In this document: positions 34,128 through 43,079 of the stretch, in pieces
Layout of the letters: each line of letters begins with the position of its first letter
How positions within the stretch are numbered: the first letter of the stretch is position 1
Assembly: GCA_964425135.1 (NCBI GenBank)
Contig: CAYRKW010000005.1
Coordinates: 1 to 64,000 of the forward strand
Direction: 5' to 3'
Origin: CAYLLD01 sp964425135
Lineage (GTDB): Bacteria; Pseudomonadota; Alphaproteobacteria; Rhodobacterales; Rhodobacteraceae
Length of the DNA stretch: 64,000 nucleotides
The notes under the pieces: model-generated
What the model was told of the DNA's origin: nothing
Databases searched by the model: none
The model's input: only the letters and a program-made list of their open reading frames with translations
Made by a program: the position numbers and the translations under genes

Positions 34128-35261
34128 ATGTTGGGCACGATGGTGCAAGTATTCACTGGTGCGGATATCCATGACGGGGTGCGATTGCATCGCGGCAAGG
34201 CGCTTGTTGTGGATGACACTCATGTGTCGATTATCGCGCTCGCGGGCAGGCCGCGCGATGCGGATGTTATCGCACTGGAGAACGGGATCATCGCGCCGGG
34301 GTTTGTGGATTTGCAGGTCAATGGCGGTGGTGGGCTCATGTTCAACGACGCTCAAACCGTGGCAGCTCTTGAGCAGATTGCGCATGCGCATCGGCGGCTC
34401 GGGACGGCCGCGTTCCTGCCGACCCTGATTTCAGATACGCCGAAGCGTGTGCTGGCTGCAATTGAGGCGGTCGAGGCGGCAATCGCGAAAGAGGTTCCGG
34501 GCATTGTTGGGCTGCATCTGGAGGGCCCGCATCTGGCGCCCTCGCGCAAGGGTGCACATGATGCGCAGCATTTGCGGATGATGGAGGCGGCTGATCTGGC
34601 GCTTTTGGTTGAGGCAGCCGCGCGATTGCCCAATCTGATGGTGACGGTTGCGCCTGAGATGGTGACGCTTGCACAAATCAGGGCCTTGGCGCAGGCAGGT
34701 GTCATCGTATCGCTCGGACATTCTGATGCGGATTATGATACGGCGATGGCGGCGTTTGAGGCTGGCGCCTGCTGCGTGACCCATCTTTACAATGCGATGA
34801 GCCAGATGACATCGCGCGCGCCGGGTCTGGTGGGGGCTGCTTTGGCGCGGGAGGATGTTTTTGCGGGGCTCATCGCGGACGGTGTGCATGTGCATCCCGC
34901 GATGATGCAACTTGCACTGGAGCAAAAGACGCGGATGTTTGTCGTGACCGATGCGATGGCGGTGGCCGGGTCTGACAAGAGCGCGTTTGCTTTGAACGGG
35001 CGACAGGTTCAGCGCGCCGATGGGCGGTTGACGCTGGAGGATGGGACGCTTGCAGGCGCTGATCTGACACTGCCGCGCGCGGTGCAGGTGCTGGTTCAGA
35101 ACTGCGGGCAGGATATCGAAACGGCGATTGCGCGGGCGACCTCACTGCCTGCGCAACTGCTGAACGTCCGCGGCGATTTGGGTGGGTTGAACGCGGGGCC
35201 GCAGACGCTTTTGCACATCGATCTGGATCGCGGTGTTTGCGCTCCGTTGATCAGGGCATAG
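34128..35261 (+). CDS. nagA: N-acetylglucosamine-6-phosphate deacetylase
   Basis: A 377-residue amidohydrolase-fold enzyme. Signature segments are GIIAPGFVDLQVNGGGGLMFND (about 54-75), VGLHLEGPHLAPSRKGAHD (metal Glu in HLEGPHL), VSLGHSDADYDTAMAAFEAGACCVTHLYNAMSQMTSRAPGLVGAAL (metal His residues) and MFVVTDAMAVAG (catalytic Asp). It removes acetate from GlcNAc-6-phosphate, feeding amino sugars from chitin or murein into glycolysis after deamination. No nagB or nagE is adjacent. ATG start at 34128 with an in-frame ATG at 34140. Confidence 0.93.
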   Translation: MLGTMVQVFTGADIHDGVRLHRGKALVVDDTHVSIIALAGRPRDADVIALENGIIAPGFVDLQVNGGGGLMFNDAQTVAALEQIAHAHRRLGTAAFLPTLISDTPKRVLAAIEAVEAAIAKEVPGIVGLHLEGPHLAPSRKGAHDAQHLRMMEAADLALLVEAAARLPNLMVTVAPEMVTLAQIRALAQAGVIVSLGHSDADYDTAMAAFEAGACCVTHLYNAMSQMTSRAPGLVGAALAREDVFAGLIADGVHVHPAMMQLALEQKTRMFVVTDAMAVAGSDKSAFALNGRQVQRADGRLTLEDGTLAGADLTLPRAVQVLVQNCGQDIETAIARATSLPAQLLNVRGDLGGLNAGPQTLLHIDLDRGVCAPLIRA

Positions 35262-35386
35262 CGGGCAAGGGTTGCTCGGACGCCAGCTCATAAAGGTGGC
35301 CCCTTCATCACCACTGGGATATGATGCGGCAAACGCGCGCTCTATGCCGCGCGCCACGTCCTTCAAACGCAGCCGGAGAACCACTT

Positions 35387-36124
35387 ATGTCAAAAATAGC
35401 ACTTGTCACCGGAGGGGGATCGGGCATCGGGAAGGCCTGTGCTCTGAGCCTCGCGCAAGCCGGGTTTGAGGTCGTGGTCACAGGGCGACGCGCGGAGCCA
35501 CTCGAAGAGGTGGTTGGCGCGATGGGCGGTGGCAAGGCGATTGCCTGCGACGTCACTGACGCGCAATCGGTGGACGACCTTTTTGCGCAGGTGGAGACGG
35601 CGTATGGTCGGCTCGATGTGCTGTTTAACAATGCAGGCAACAACGTGCCTGCCGCGCCGATCGGAGATATTCCGCCGGAGGATTTCCAGATGGTAATGAA
35701 TGTGAACCTTTATGGTGCGTTTCTCGCAGCGCGGGGCGCGTTCAATCTGATGCGCGCGCAAAAGCCGCAAGGCGGGCGGATCATCAATAACGGGTCGATC
35801 TCTGCACATGTGCCGCGTCCCGGTTCCAGTCCCTACACATCGACCAAACATGCGATCACCGGGTTAACGCGGACGATCTCGCTGGATGGGCGGCCCTACA
35901 ATATTGCGTGCGGGCAGATTGATATCGGGAATGCGGCGTCGGATATGACAACGCAGATGCAGGCGGGCGTGCCGCAGGCTGATCTGTCGATCAAGGCGGA
36001 GCCGGTGATGGATGTGGCGCATGTCGCGAGTTCCGTGCTGCATATGGCGCAGCTTCCGCTGGATGCGAATGTGCAGTTCATCACCGTCATGGCGTCAGCG
36101 ATGCCGTATGTCGGTCGCGGTTGA
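35387..36124 (+). CDS. SDR-family oxidoreductase
   Basis: A 245-residue short-chain dehydrogenase: MSKIALVTGGGSGIGKACAL (TGxxxGIG loop), VVTGRRAEPLEEV (Arg after strand 2, suggesting NADP), FNNAGNNVPAAPIGD (NNAG), INNGSISAHVPRPGSSPYTSTKHAITGLTRTI (Ser-Tyr-Lys, YxxxK). It lies 18 bp before the idonate-dehydrogenase-like gene, so the pair may interconvert a sugar acid such as idonate or 5-ketogluconate; that pathway is inferred only from the neighbour. The ATG at 35387 follows GGAGAA. Confidence 0.85.
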   Translation: MSKIALVTGGGSGIGKACALSLAQAGFEVVVTGRRAEPLEEVVGAMGGGKAIACDVTDAQSVDDLFAQVETAYGRLDVLFNNAGNNVPAAPIGDIPPEDFQMVMNVNLYGAFLAARGAFNLMRAQKPQGGRIINNGSISAHVPRPGSSPYTSTKHAITGLTRTISLDGRPYNIACGQIDIGNAASDMTTQMQAGVPQADLSIKAEPVMDVAHVASSVLHMAQLPLDANVQFITVMASAMPYVGRG

Positions 36125-36142
36125 TCTGGCAGGAGGGTTTTG

Positions 36143-37177
36143 ATGATGCGTGCGCTTGTACTTCACGCTCCTGGCGATTTGCGCTTGGAGGAAGCGTCAG
36201 TTGGTGATCCGGGGCCGTCGCAGGTTCTGGTGAAGATGGCCGCGGGCGGCATCTGCGGCTCTGATCTTCATTATTACCACCACGGCGGGTTTGGGACGGT
36301 TAAGCTCAAAGAGCCGATGATTCTGGGCCACGAGGTCTCGGGGCATGTTGCGGCGCTTGGCAAAGATGTCGAGGGTCTGGCGGTCGGCGATCTGGTGGCG
36401 GTCTCGCCATCGCGTCCGTGCGGCACGTGTCAATATTGCGCGCAGGGGCATCGGAATCACTGCGAGAACATGCGGTTTTATGGCTCAGCCATGCCGTTTC
36501 CGCATATTCAGGGCGCGTTTCGCGAGGCGTTGGTTGCGGATGCGGCGCAATGCGTCAAGGCGGAAGGGCTTAGCGCGGGAGAGGCCGCGATGGCCGAGCC
36601 GTTGGCGGTTTGTCTGCATGCAACGCGGCGCGCGGGCGATTTGCTGGGCGCGCGGGTGTTGGTGACCGGATCGGGGCCGATTGGCACGCTGTCGGTGTTG
36701 GCGGCACGGGCGGCTGGAGCTGCGGAGATTGTTGTGACCGATCTTGTGGACAGCGCCCTTGGATATGCCACGCGGGTGGGTGCGGATCGGGTGATCAATA
36801 TGTCCAGTGATGCGGCGGCTTTGACGGCGTATCAGGCGGGCAAGGGCACGTTTGATGTGCTGTTTGAGTGCTCCGGCGCGCCGATCGCGCTGGCTGGCGG
36901 GATTGCCGCGATGCGCCCGCGCGGGATCGTCATGCAGCTTGGGCTGGGCGGCGATATGAACATTCCGATGCAGGCGCTTACAGCCAAAGAGCTTGACCTG
37001 CGCGGCTCGTTCCGCTTCCACGAGGAGTTCGCAACAGCGGTGAAGCTGATGCAAAACGGGATGATCGACGTGAAGCCGCTGATCTCGCATACGGTCGGGA
37101 TTGAGGAGGCGGGCGAAGGGTTTGCGCTGGCCAACGACCGGACACGGGCGATGAAGGCGCAGATTGCGTTTGGGTAG
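36143..37177 (+). CDS. Zinc-dependent medium-chain dehydrogenase, L-idonate 5-dehydrogenase-like
   Basis: A 344-residue MDR enzyme: catalytic zinc ligands in GGICGSDLHYYHHGGFGTVK and MILGHEVSGHV, structural zinc cysteines in PCGTCQYCAQGHRNHCENM, and the NAD loop VTGSGPIGTLSVLAARAAGA. The GSDLHYYHHGGFG segment is typical of the L-idonate 5-dehydrogenase/sorbitol dehydrogenase branch. AGGAGG lies six bases before the ATG at 36143 (three tandem start-like codons TTG-ATG-ATG). Together with the preceding SDR it would oxidise polyols or sugar acids. Confidence 0.88.
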   Translation: MMRALVLHAPGDLRLEEASVGDPGPSQVLVKMAAGGICGSDLHYYHHGGFGTVKLKEPMILGHEVSGHVAALGKDVEGLAVGDLVAVSPSRPCGTCQYCAQGHRNHCENMRFYGSAMPFPHIQGAFREALVADAAQCVKAEGLSAGEAAMAEPLAVCLHATRRAGDLLGARVLVTGSGPIGTLSVLAARAAGAAEIVVTDLVDSALGYATRVGADRVINMSSDAAALTAYQAGKGTFDVLFECSGAPIALAGGIAAMRPRGIVMQLGLGGDMNIPMQALTAKELDLRGSFRFHEEFATAVKLMQNGMIDVKPLISHTVGIEEAGEGFALANDRTRAMKAQIAFG

Positions 37178-37236
37178 AGGTTGGTGAGGGCAACTAATTC
37201 GAGTGTTGGTTAGTCGTCACTTTGACAAGCAATGTT

Positions 37237-37318
37237 TACCGTCCGGCGACGCCAGACAGCCCCCGACCCTCCCCACGGGAGGGGGCGTGCGCCCCTACCC
37301 AGGGTCGCGGGCTGTCCT
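37237..37318. repeat. Dispersed repeat with GACAGCCC/GGGCTGTC ends, copy B (long palindrome)
   Basis: The left flank TACCGTCCGGC and the right end match copy A at 31604-31687. The outer arms 37255-37270 and 37301-37316 pair over 15 of 16 positions, and inside them CCCTCCC-CAC-GGGAGGG forms a second hairpin, so the unit folds as a branched stem. It lies between convergent genes and might also serve as terminator. Confidence 0.65.
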
Positions 37319-37360
37319 ATGTCATTGAAGCTGGTGCAGTGAGATTTGTCTGCTCGTGCC

Positions 37361-38641
37361 CTAAGCCATCATCTCTTCACTTCGAAGGATCTCGATCACC
37401 ATCGCTGCCGTCCACGTAAAAGCGTCGCCGCCGCAGCCTTCGGCGGTGATCGGGTCGTAGTATTCGGCAAAGCCGCTTTTCTCGATCAGTCGCAGGCTGT
37501 CGCGGGCGATACGGTCTGACATTTGCGTAAGGCCTGCGTTCTTCAGGCCGTCAGCGATCATGTAGTTCACGATCAGCCATGTGGGGCCGCGCCAGTAGCG
37601 TAGGCTGTCGAAGGCGGGGCAGGTCGGGTCGTGGCTTGGGACAATGTAGTCGCAGCTTTCGGCCAGCGTCGCGATCCGCTCCGCAATCGCAATGGCGCGG
37701 GTTTGCGGGATTGCGGCGAAGACAGCGAGGATGCCACCGACAGAGCGGCTGTCGACGGGCGCATCAATGGCGCGGTCATAGCAGAGATACTGACCGTGCT
37801 GATCGCTCCAAAGCCCATCGAGCGCGGCGATGCCTTTGGCGGCCAGGGCGCGGGATTGGACTGCAATCTCGGTCTCGCCAAGGCTGTCAGCAAGCTGTGC
37901 CAGATCGGCGCAAGAGCGGATGAGGATAGCGTTGAAGCCCGGATCAACGATGCGAAACGGTGAGGCGTCATGCAGCTTATCGTTATCCCAGCCAAGGCTT
38001 TTGAAGTGCTGAACGAGCCAGATGTAGCGCTTGTATTGCGCGTCGGTCGGTCGATGCTCGGGATTTGCGTGTTGCGTGTCGCGGCGGGTGAAACTGCCTA
38101 CGCCGTCAGTTGGTACACGCTCAAAGGCCGCGTCCCAATCGACGGAATTGTCGCGCCCTGTCTCCCACGGGTGGATCACGGCGACGAGGCCGGTGCCTTT
38201 CGGATCGCGGCAGCGGTAGAACCAGTTGTGCCACGCGTGAATACGCGGCAGTAGGGCACGCGCGCGGGTGGCGGCCTGCGCGCGATCAGACGCGCGCTCG
38301 AACAGCCGGTTGAGGGCAAAGCCCGCAACAGCCGGCTGCGTAATGCCAGTGGTCGGCACGTCCCGACCGGTGTCCCAGACATCGGGGCCGGGGTAATACC
38401 CGTCATCATGCTCGTGAAAGATGATGTGCGGGACCATTCCATCCTTCCATTGATGGGCCATGAGCGTCTCGATTTCGGTCCAGCCGCGCGCTTCGTCAAA
38501 TTGCGAAAACCCGATTGCGGCAAGCGCGCTGTCCCAGTTCCACTGGAAGGGATAGAGACCATGGGTCGGCACGGTGTAGTGGCCGCGATCATTCAGCGCC
38601 ATCACCTCTTGCGCGCGCTGCATCATTTGGGATTTATCCAT
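37361..38641 (-). CDS. GH63-like glycoside hydrolase (mannosylglycerate/glucosylglycerate hydrolase type)
   Basis: A 426-residue (alpha/alpha)6-barrel protein: YPFQWNWDSALAAIGFSQFDE (catalytic-site entry, about 30-50), HQWKDGMVPHIIFHEHDDGYYPGPDVW, HPWETGRDNSVDWDAA (acid Asp region, about 160-175), and SLRYWRGPTWLIVNYMIADGL with GFAEYYDPITAEGCGGDAFTWTAAMVIEIL at the end. The pattern matches GH63-related hydrolases that cleave compatible solutes such as mannosyl- or glucosylglycerate. It is the last gene of the LacI-regulated ABC operon, 3 bp after the ATPase gene, and probably hydrolyses the imported glycoside in the cytoplasm. The exact sugar is inference. Confidence 0.85.
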   Translation of the reverse strand: MDKSQMMQRAQEVMALNDRGHYTVPTHGLYPFQWNWDSALAAIGFSQFDEARGWTEIETLMAHQWKDGMVPHIIFHEHDDGYYPGPDVWDTGRDVPTTGITQPAVAGFALNRLFERASDRAQAATRARALLPRIHAWHNWFYRCRDPKGTGLVAVIHPWETGRDNSVDWDAAFERVPTDGVGSFTRRDTQHANPEHRPTDAQYKRYIWLVQHFKSLGWDNDKLHDASPFRIVDPGFNAILIRSCADLAQLADSLGETEIAVQSRALAAKGIAALDGLWSDQHGQYLCYDRAIDAPVDSRSVGGILAVFAAIPQTRAIAIAERIATLAESCDYIVPSHDPTCPAFDSLRYWRGPTWLIVNYMIADGLKNAGLTQMSDRIARDSLRLIEKSGFAEYYDPITAEGCGGDAFTWTAAMVIEILRSEEMMA

Positions 38642-38644
38642 AGG

Positions 38645-39685
38645 TCAGGCCACCGCGCGGGTTGTTTCAGGGTCGAACCAGCGCACCCGGTTCGCTTGGG
38701 GTGTCAGGGTCAGCTTGTCACCGGGATGGATCGTCAGATCACTGTCCAGAACGGCGCGAAAGAGCGCGCCATCCACATCGCAGGTGACCAGAAGATGCGC
38801 GCCCAACGGCTCCACCACCTTCACGATTGCGCTCAGGCCACTCTCGCCAAGCTGCATGTCTTCGGGGCGGATCGCGAATTTCAGCGGCGCGTTGCTGTCC
38901 GGGCCATTCATGGAGGTGCCTGCAACGGTCCATTTGCCGCCGCCGGAGGGCGTTGCGTTTAGAAAATTCATCGGCGGATTGCCGATAAAGCCTGCAACAA
39001 ACTCCGCCGCAGGATCGCGGTAGATCTCGATGGGGGAGGCGGCCTGAATAATCTTACCTTCGTGCATCACACTGATCCTGTCGGCCATGGACATCGCCTC
39101 GACCTGATCGTGGGTGACGTAGATCGCGGTAGTCTTGCTCTGTGCCAGAACGCCTTTCAACTCGGCTCGCATTTCCATGCGCAAGAGGGCGTCGAGATTG
39201 GATAATGGCTCATCCATTAAGATCACATCGGGTTCCATCGCCAGAGCGCGAGCGACTGCAACGCGCTGGCGCTGCCCCCCCGAAAGCTCGCCCGAATAGC
39301 GGCCTAGAAGCTGGTCGATGTGCATCAGACCGGCGGTCCGCTCGACCCTGCGCTTCACCTCGTCATTGGGAAGTTTGGCCATGCGCAGCCCAAAACCGAT
39401 GTTTTCGAACACGGTCAGATGCGGGAAGACGGCGTAATTCTGGAACACCATGGCGATGCCGCGGTCTTTGGGCGGCAGGTGATCGATGCGCTTGCCACCA
39501 ATCCAGACCTCACCCTCGGTTGCGGTTTCCAGACCGCAGATGATGCGCAGCAGCGTCGATTTCCCGCAACCCGATGCGCCCAGAAGGACCATGAACTCCT
39601 GATCTGCAATGGTCAGGTTGATATCTTCCAGCGCCTGATACTCACCGAAGCGCTTGGCGACATTCTTGATTTCAATAACTGCCAT
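38645..39685 (-). CDS. Sugar ABC transporter ATP-binding protein (MalK/UgpC type)
   Basis: A 346-residue ATPase: Walker A LLGASGCGKSTLLRIICG, signature LSGGQRQRVAVARALA, Walker B DVILMDEPLSNLDALLRMEM, switch His in IYVTHDQVEAMSMAD. After residue about 240 the TOBE-containing regulatory domain follows (FIGNPPMNFLNA; FAIRPEDMQLGESG), typical of carbohydrate uptake class 1 importers. It powers import by the two permeases encoded just upstream. Gene order is binding protein, permease, permease, ATPase, glycosidase. Confidence 0.96.
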   Translation of the reverse strand: MAVIEIKNVAKRFGEYQALEDINLTIADQEFMVLLGASGCGKSTLLRIICGLETATEGEVWIGGKRIDHLPPKDRGIAMVFQNYAVFPHLTVFENIGFGLRMAKLPNDEVKRRVERTAGLMHIDQLLGRYSGELSGGQRQRVAVARALAMEPDVILMDEPLSNLDALLRMEMRAELKGVLAQSKTTAIYVTHDQVEAMSMADRISVMHEGKIIQAASPIEIYRDPAAEFVAGFIGNPPMNFLNATPSGGGKWTVAGTSMNGPDSNAPLKFAIRPEDMQLGESGLSAIVKVVEPLGAHLLVTCDVDGALFRAVLDSDLTIHPGDKLTLTPQANRVRWFDPETTRAVA

Positions 39686-39718
39686 TAGTCTGGCTCCTTT
39701 GTTATCTTCACCCCGCGA

Positions 39719-40552
39719 TCAGCGGTTGGCGATGCCCCACATGGCGAAGAGGTATTTGCGCACTGCGAAGATGAAGATCAGCGCAGGGACAACGAGGATG
39801 AACCCGCCTGCAAATTTCAGGTGTAGAGGTGAGCTGTCGAGATTTTGCAAAAGAAACGCGGTGAGTGTCCGGTTCTCGATGGTCAGAACGGCGGCGGCGA
39901 AAACCTCGTTCCATGAGATGACAAAGGCAAAGATGGCCGACGCGGTGATGCCAGGCAGGATCAGCGGCAGGACCACTTTGGTGAATGCCGTCAGCCGCGT
40001 GCAGCCAAGCGTCCATGCCGCTTCTTCCAGCTCCAGCGGTATGCCGGAGAACAGCGAGAAGGTGATCAGGACCGCGAACGGCACCGCAAGTGTGGTGTGC
40101 ACCAGCGCAAGGCCGAAGACGGTGTCATCCAGCCCTGTACGGATGAACATCACCGCCAGCGGCAGAGCCAGCAGCGGCAGCGGGAAGGCGCGGGTCAGCA
40201 GGATCAGGAGCCGGAAGGTGCCTTTGCCCGGAAAATCGAACCGCGAGAGTGCGTAGCCTGCGGGTGCACCGATAGCGATCGACATGATCATGGTCAGAAC
40301 GGCCACGAGAATCGAGTTTTTGAGCGCGCTGATCATGCCCGCGAAATTGGCAAAAAAGGTGAGTGAGCCTAAGTCGAACTCCGGAATGAAGGATTTGGGA
40401 AAGCTGTTGACCGCTTCGGGTGAGCTGAGCGTGTTGATCAGCAGGAAATAGAGCGGGACAATCACCCATGCGCAGAGCAGGAAGACAGCAGCGCCGTAGA
40501 CATATCGCCCGGCTTTGCGCGCATCGGTGGGCTGAGGCGTTGTATCGCTCAT
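39719..40552 (-). CDS. Sugar ABC transporter permease (MalG type)
   Basis: A 277-residue inner-membrane protein with six predicted segments. The EAA loop reads ELEEAAWTLGCTRLTAFTKVVLPLILPGITASAIFAFVISWNEVF, typical of MalG-like subunits. It overlaps the first permease gene by 4 bases (ATGA) and precedes the ATPase gene by 33 bp. Confidence 0.94.
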   Translation of the reverse strand: MSDTTPQPTDARKAGRYVYGAAVFLLCAWVIVPLYFLLINTLSSPEAVNSFPKSFIPEFDLGSLTFFANFAGMISALKNSILVAVLTMIMSIAIGAPAGYALSRFDFPGKGTFRLLILLTRAFPLPLLALPLAVMFIRTGLDDTVFGLALVHTTLAVPFAVLITFSLFSGIPLELEEAAWTLGCTRLTAFTKVVLPLILPGITASAIFAFVISWNEVFAAAVLTIENRTLTAFLLQNLDSSPLHLKFAGGFILVVPALIFIFAVRKYLFAMWGIANR

Positions 40553-41397
40553 ATCGTCGCTCCTTTGGGAACGCGCAGGGCGCGCAGGATCAACAGGGTG
40601 AAGAGAATTGAGATCGCGAGGATTACCAGCGCCACGGCAGCAGCGGCTTCACTGTTCAGCAGATCGAACTGGTAGTTGTAGGTCTCGCCCATAAGAACGG
40701 GGAAGAGTGTACCACCCAAAGCTTGCACCACCGCAAAGACCTCAAAGGCGAGGATGACGCGCAGGATAAGCGCGGTCGAAAGCGACGGGCGTAGCATCGG
40801 CAGAGTGATGCGGGTGAAGCGTTTCCACGGGGAGGCACCGAAGACCTCGGCGGCTTCATAGTATTCCTTGGGGATCAGCCCGATGCCGGCAACGAGTATG
40901 ACCAACATGATTGCGGTGGCGCGCCAAATCTCAGCGAGTGCGATGGCAACAAACACCAAGCCGGGGTTTTGATAGGTGAGCAGGTTTGCAGGTCTGTCGA
41001 TCAGGCCCAGACCGCTCATCATCGAGTTCAAAAAGCCGGATTGTTCGAAGATCGCGAGCCAGATAATCCCGGCAGCAAGATCGGAGATGCCCAGCGGGAT
41101 GGTCCAGATGTAGAGCACCATATCCCGCCCTTTTTGCATCCGGCTGACCATCGTGGCCATCAAAAGCGCCAGCGCCAGTTGGATCGGCACAACGGCTGCG
41201 GCGAGATAGAGCGTGTTTTTCAGCGATATCGGAAATTTCCAGTGGCTGGTCACGTCTTTGAAGTTATCGAGCGTGAAGCCGCCCCCGTCCGAGCCGAACG
41301 CCTGCTGTGCCACAAGCACGAAGGGATAGAGGAAAAACAGGCACAAAAACAGCGTTACGGGCAAAATCAGGATGTAAGGAAGGTATCGTGCGCTCAT
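40549..41397 (-). CDS. Sugar ABC transporter permease (MalF type)
   Basis: A 282-residue inner-membrane protein: six segments and the EAA loop EYYEAAEVFGASPWKRFTRITLPMLRPSLSTALILRV. It pairs with the MalG-type subunit. It starts 99 bp after the binding-protein gene; that gap carries a hairpin at 41451-41469. Confidence 0.94.
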   Translation of the reverse strand: MSARYLPYILILPVTLFLCLFFLYPFVLVAQQAFGSDGGGFTLDNFKDVTSHWKFPISLKNTLYLAAAVVPIQLALALLMATMVSRMQKGRDMVLYIWTIPLGISDLAAGIIWLAIFEQSGFLNSMMSGLGLIDRPANLLTYQNPGLVFVAIALAEIWRATAIMLVILVAGIGLIPKEYYEAAEVFGASPWKRFTRITLPMLRPSLSTALILRVILAFEVFAVVQALGGTLFPVLMGETYNYQFDLLNSEAAAAVALVILAISILFTLLILRALRVPKGATI

Positions 41398-41450
41398 CAG
41401 ACCGCTCCCGCAAAGAAAATCAAGGTTTCCAGATGTGCGTTTGGCGTGCC

Positions 41451-41469
41451 CGGGCCAATCTATGGCCCG
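41451..41469 (-). terminator. Intercistronic hairpin between binding-protein and permease genes
   Basis: CGGGCCA-ATCTA-TGGCCCG forms a 7-bp stem within the 99-bp gap. Such hairpins after the binding-protein gene often stabilise its mRNA or partly stop transcription so that binding protein exceeds permease. Confidence 0.45.
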
Positions 41470-41496
41470 AGCCTGATTTATGAGGTCAAAGCCGTC

Positions 41497-42759
41497 TTAT
41501 TCGACCGGGCAAGGACCGTCCGATGCCGCATCAGGTGCCCAGCAAGGCGCACCGGATTCGTCCATGATCGCCTGCAGGCGAGGTTTGTGCTCGTCGAGCA
41601 CAGTGCGGATGTCCTGACCTGCCAGAACGATACGCTCGAAGGTTTCAGTGTAGAGCTGGCTGAACTCGCCGCCCTTGTCACCCAAACCTGCGGGCAAAAG
41701 ACCGGGGTTGGCATCTGCCGAGCCGGACATTTTCGCAACCGCATCACCGGCCGCTTTCACAGCGGGAGGCAGATCGTCTGGAAGTGCTACGTCAACAACC
41801 GGGAAGAAGTTGGTTGTGCGCAGGGTCGCGATCTGGGTTTCGGGCTTGAGCATGTGCTGCACCAGCGCTTTGGCCGCATCCATGTCAGGAGCAGTGCGCG
41901 GGATGGCGACACCGGCCAGAACCGGCATGAAGCCACGACCTTTTGGACCCGCGGGGGCCGGAAAGGCCACGAAGTCGTCGGGGCGCTCGTTGAACGCTTG
42001 GGCGACGCGCGAAGTGTGATCGAAGACGATCCATGCATCACCGCTCAGGAGTTGCTCTTGCAGGAACGAGAAGTTTGTCGAGGCTGGGTTTGTGACAGCC
42101 CAAAGCTCGCGCATTTTCTCCCAGGCCACAACCGCGTCGTCAGAGGCAAATGTGCGCACAACGCCATCTGTGTAGGACGGGTAGAGATAGCCCTGGAAGA
42201 AACGGTGCTTGAGGCCTTTTGGACCTGCGGGGAAGCCGAATTTCGCTTCGCCGGTTGCTTCCATCACATTGCCAGCCCATGCGATCAGTTGATCATAGGT
42301 CAGCGCATCAATGTCAGCGCCATCGGGCAGGTATTGCAGCGCTTCTTTATTGGCAGCCATGATGTAGCTGGCCTGCATCCAGGGGATGTACTGCATGTTG
42401 TCTGTGCCAAGCTTGGCAAGGTTGTTGAACGTGTCAGACGCTGACATGCCCAAACCCTCAAGATCAACAAGATCGTCGGGGTTCATCGCTGAAAAATCGC
42501 CGTGGAGCGCGCCCAGAACACCGATCGTGCCGCTGCCCGCTTCAAGTTCCGCGTTCAGACGGGTGAGCCATGGGCCACCGTCGTTTGGCTGGTAGTCAAC
42601 GTCGCCTGCACCGGCCAGAACGTTCTCGCGCATCGCTTGCGCTTCTTCGACCGGTTTGGCCTGTGTGGACCAGAACAGGACATCCGCTTGCGCAAGGCCC
42701 GCGGACATCATGAGGGCGATGCCTGAGGCGGCGCCGGTTAGTTTTTTGAGTAGAGCCAT
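41497..42759 (-). CDS. Sugar ABC transporter periplasmic binding protein
   Basis: A 420-residue family 1 solute-binding protein. The signal peptide MALLKKLTGAASGIALMMSA ends with GLAQA before DVLFWSTQAKPVEEAQAMRE. Internal features include LTRLNAELEAGSGTIGVLGALHGDFSAM, YIPWMQASYIMAANKEALQYLPDGAD and ALYD-like hinge segments; DGPCP near the C-terminus holds one of two late cysteines, possibly a disulfide. It is the first gene of the operon, 160 bp downstream of LacI-type operators. The ligand is probably a glycoside related to glucosyl- or mannosylglycerate, judged from the linked GH63-like enzyme. Confidence 0.92.
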   Translation of the reverse strand: MALLKKLTGAASGIALMMSAGLAQADVLFWSTQAKPVEEAQAMRENVLAGAGDVDYQPNDGGPWLTRLNAELEAGSGTIGVLGALHGDFSAMNPDDLVDLEGLGMSASDTFNNLAKLGTDNMQYIPWMQASYIMAANKEALQYLPDGADIDALTYDQLIAWAGNVMEATGEAKFGFPAGPKGLKHRFFQGYLYPSYTDGVVRTFASDDAVVAWEKMRELWAVTNPASTNFSFLQEQLLSGDAWIVFDHTSRVAQAFNERPDDFVAFPAPAGPKGRGFMPVLAGVAIPRTAPDMDAAKALVQHMLKPETQIATLRTTNFFPVVDVALPDDLPPAVKAAGDAVAKMSGSADANPGLLPAGLGDKGGEFSQLYTETFERIVLAGQDIRTVLDEHKPRLQAIMDESGAPCWAPDAASDGPCPVE

Positions 42760-42918
42760 CTATTCCTCCCAATAATAGTTTTAAGCCGGTGTCTCGTCCG
42801 GCGTTTGGCTTTTTTGCTGCCGAAGTCTGAGCAAAGGCCATACCTTCGGACATATCCGGCGCGCTGGTTCGAATGATGACACGCATCGTGCGACTCACTC
42901 GCCTGACAGGAATAATGT

Positions 42919-42936
42919 GATATAACGATATATCAT
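42919..42936. promoter_or_regulatory. LacI-family operator 1
   Basis: TGATATAACGATATATCA is an imperfect palindrome with the central CG typical of LacI-family operators, 160 bp upstream of the binding-protein gene. It is nearly identical to the second site in reverse orientation. Confidence 0.7.
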
Positions 42937-43037
42937 GTGTCAACAGGTTTCTTGTGTGGATTGTGCGGGTGGCAGCAAGCGTGAGGGGCGAAATGCCAAA
43001 GAACCTATTGATCTTTGCCGACAAAGATTCCAATTTT

Positions 43038-43055
43038 TGATAAATCGTTATATCA
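43038..43055. promoter_or_regulatory. LacI-family operator 2
   Basis: TGATAAATCGTTATATCA lies 24 bp upstream of the lacI-type GTG start. Its centre is 119 bp from that of operator 1, about 11 helical turns, so looping and autoregulation are plausible. Confidence 0.7.
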
Positions 43056-43079
43056 AACACGCATGATGGGCCGGACACA

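Noticed and set aside
40969..42444. 491-codon plus-strand frame opposite the sugar-binding protein and first permease
   Set aside because: It is antisense to two well-supported ABC genes, crosses their boundary and has no recognisable domain.
42870..42890. GGTTCGAAT resembling a tRNA T-loop upstream of the sugar operon
   Set aside because: There are no acceptor, anticodon or D-arm partners around it; it is part of the regulatory region.
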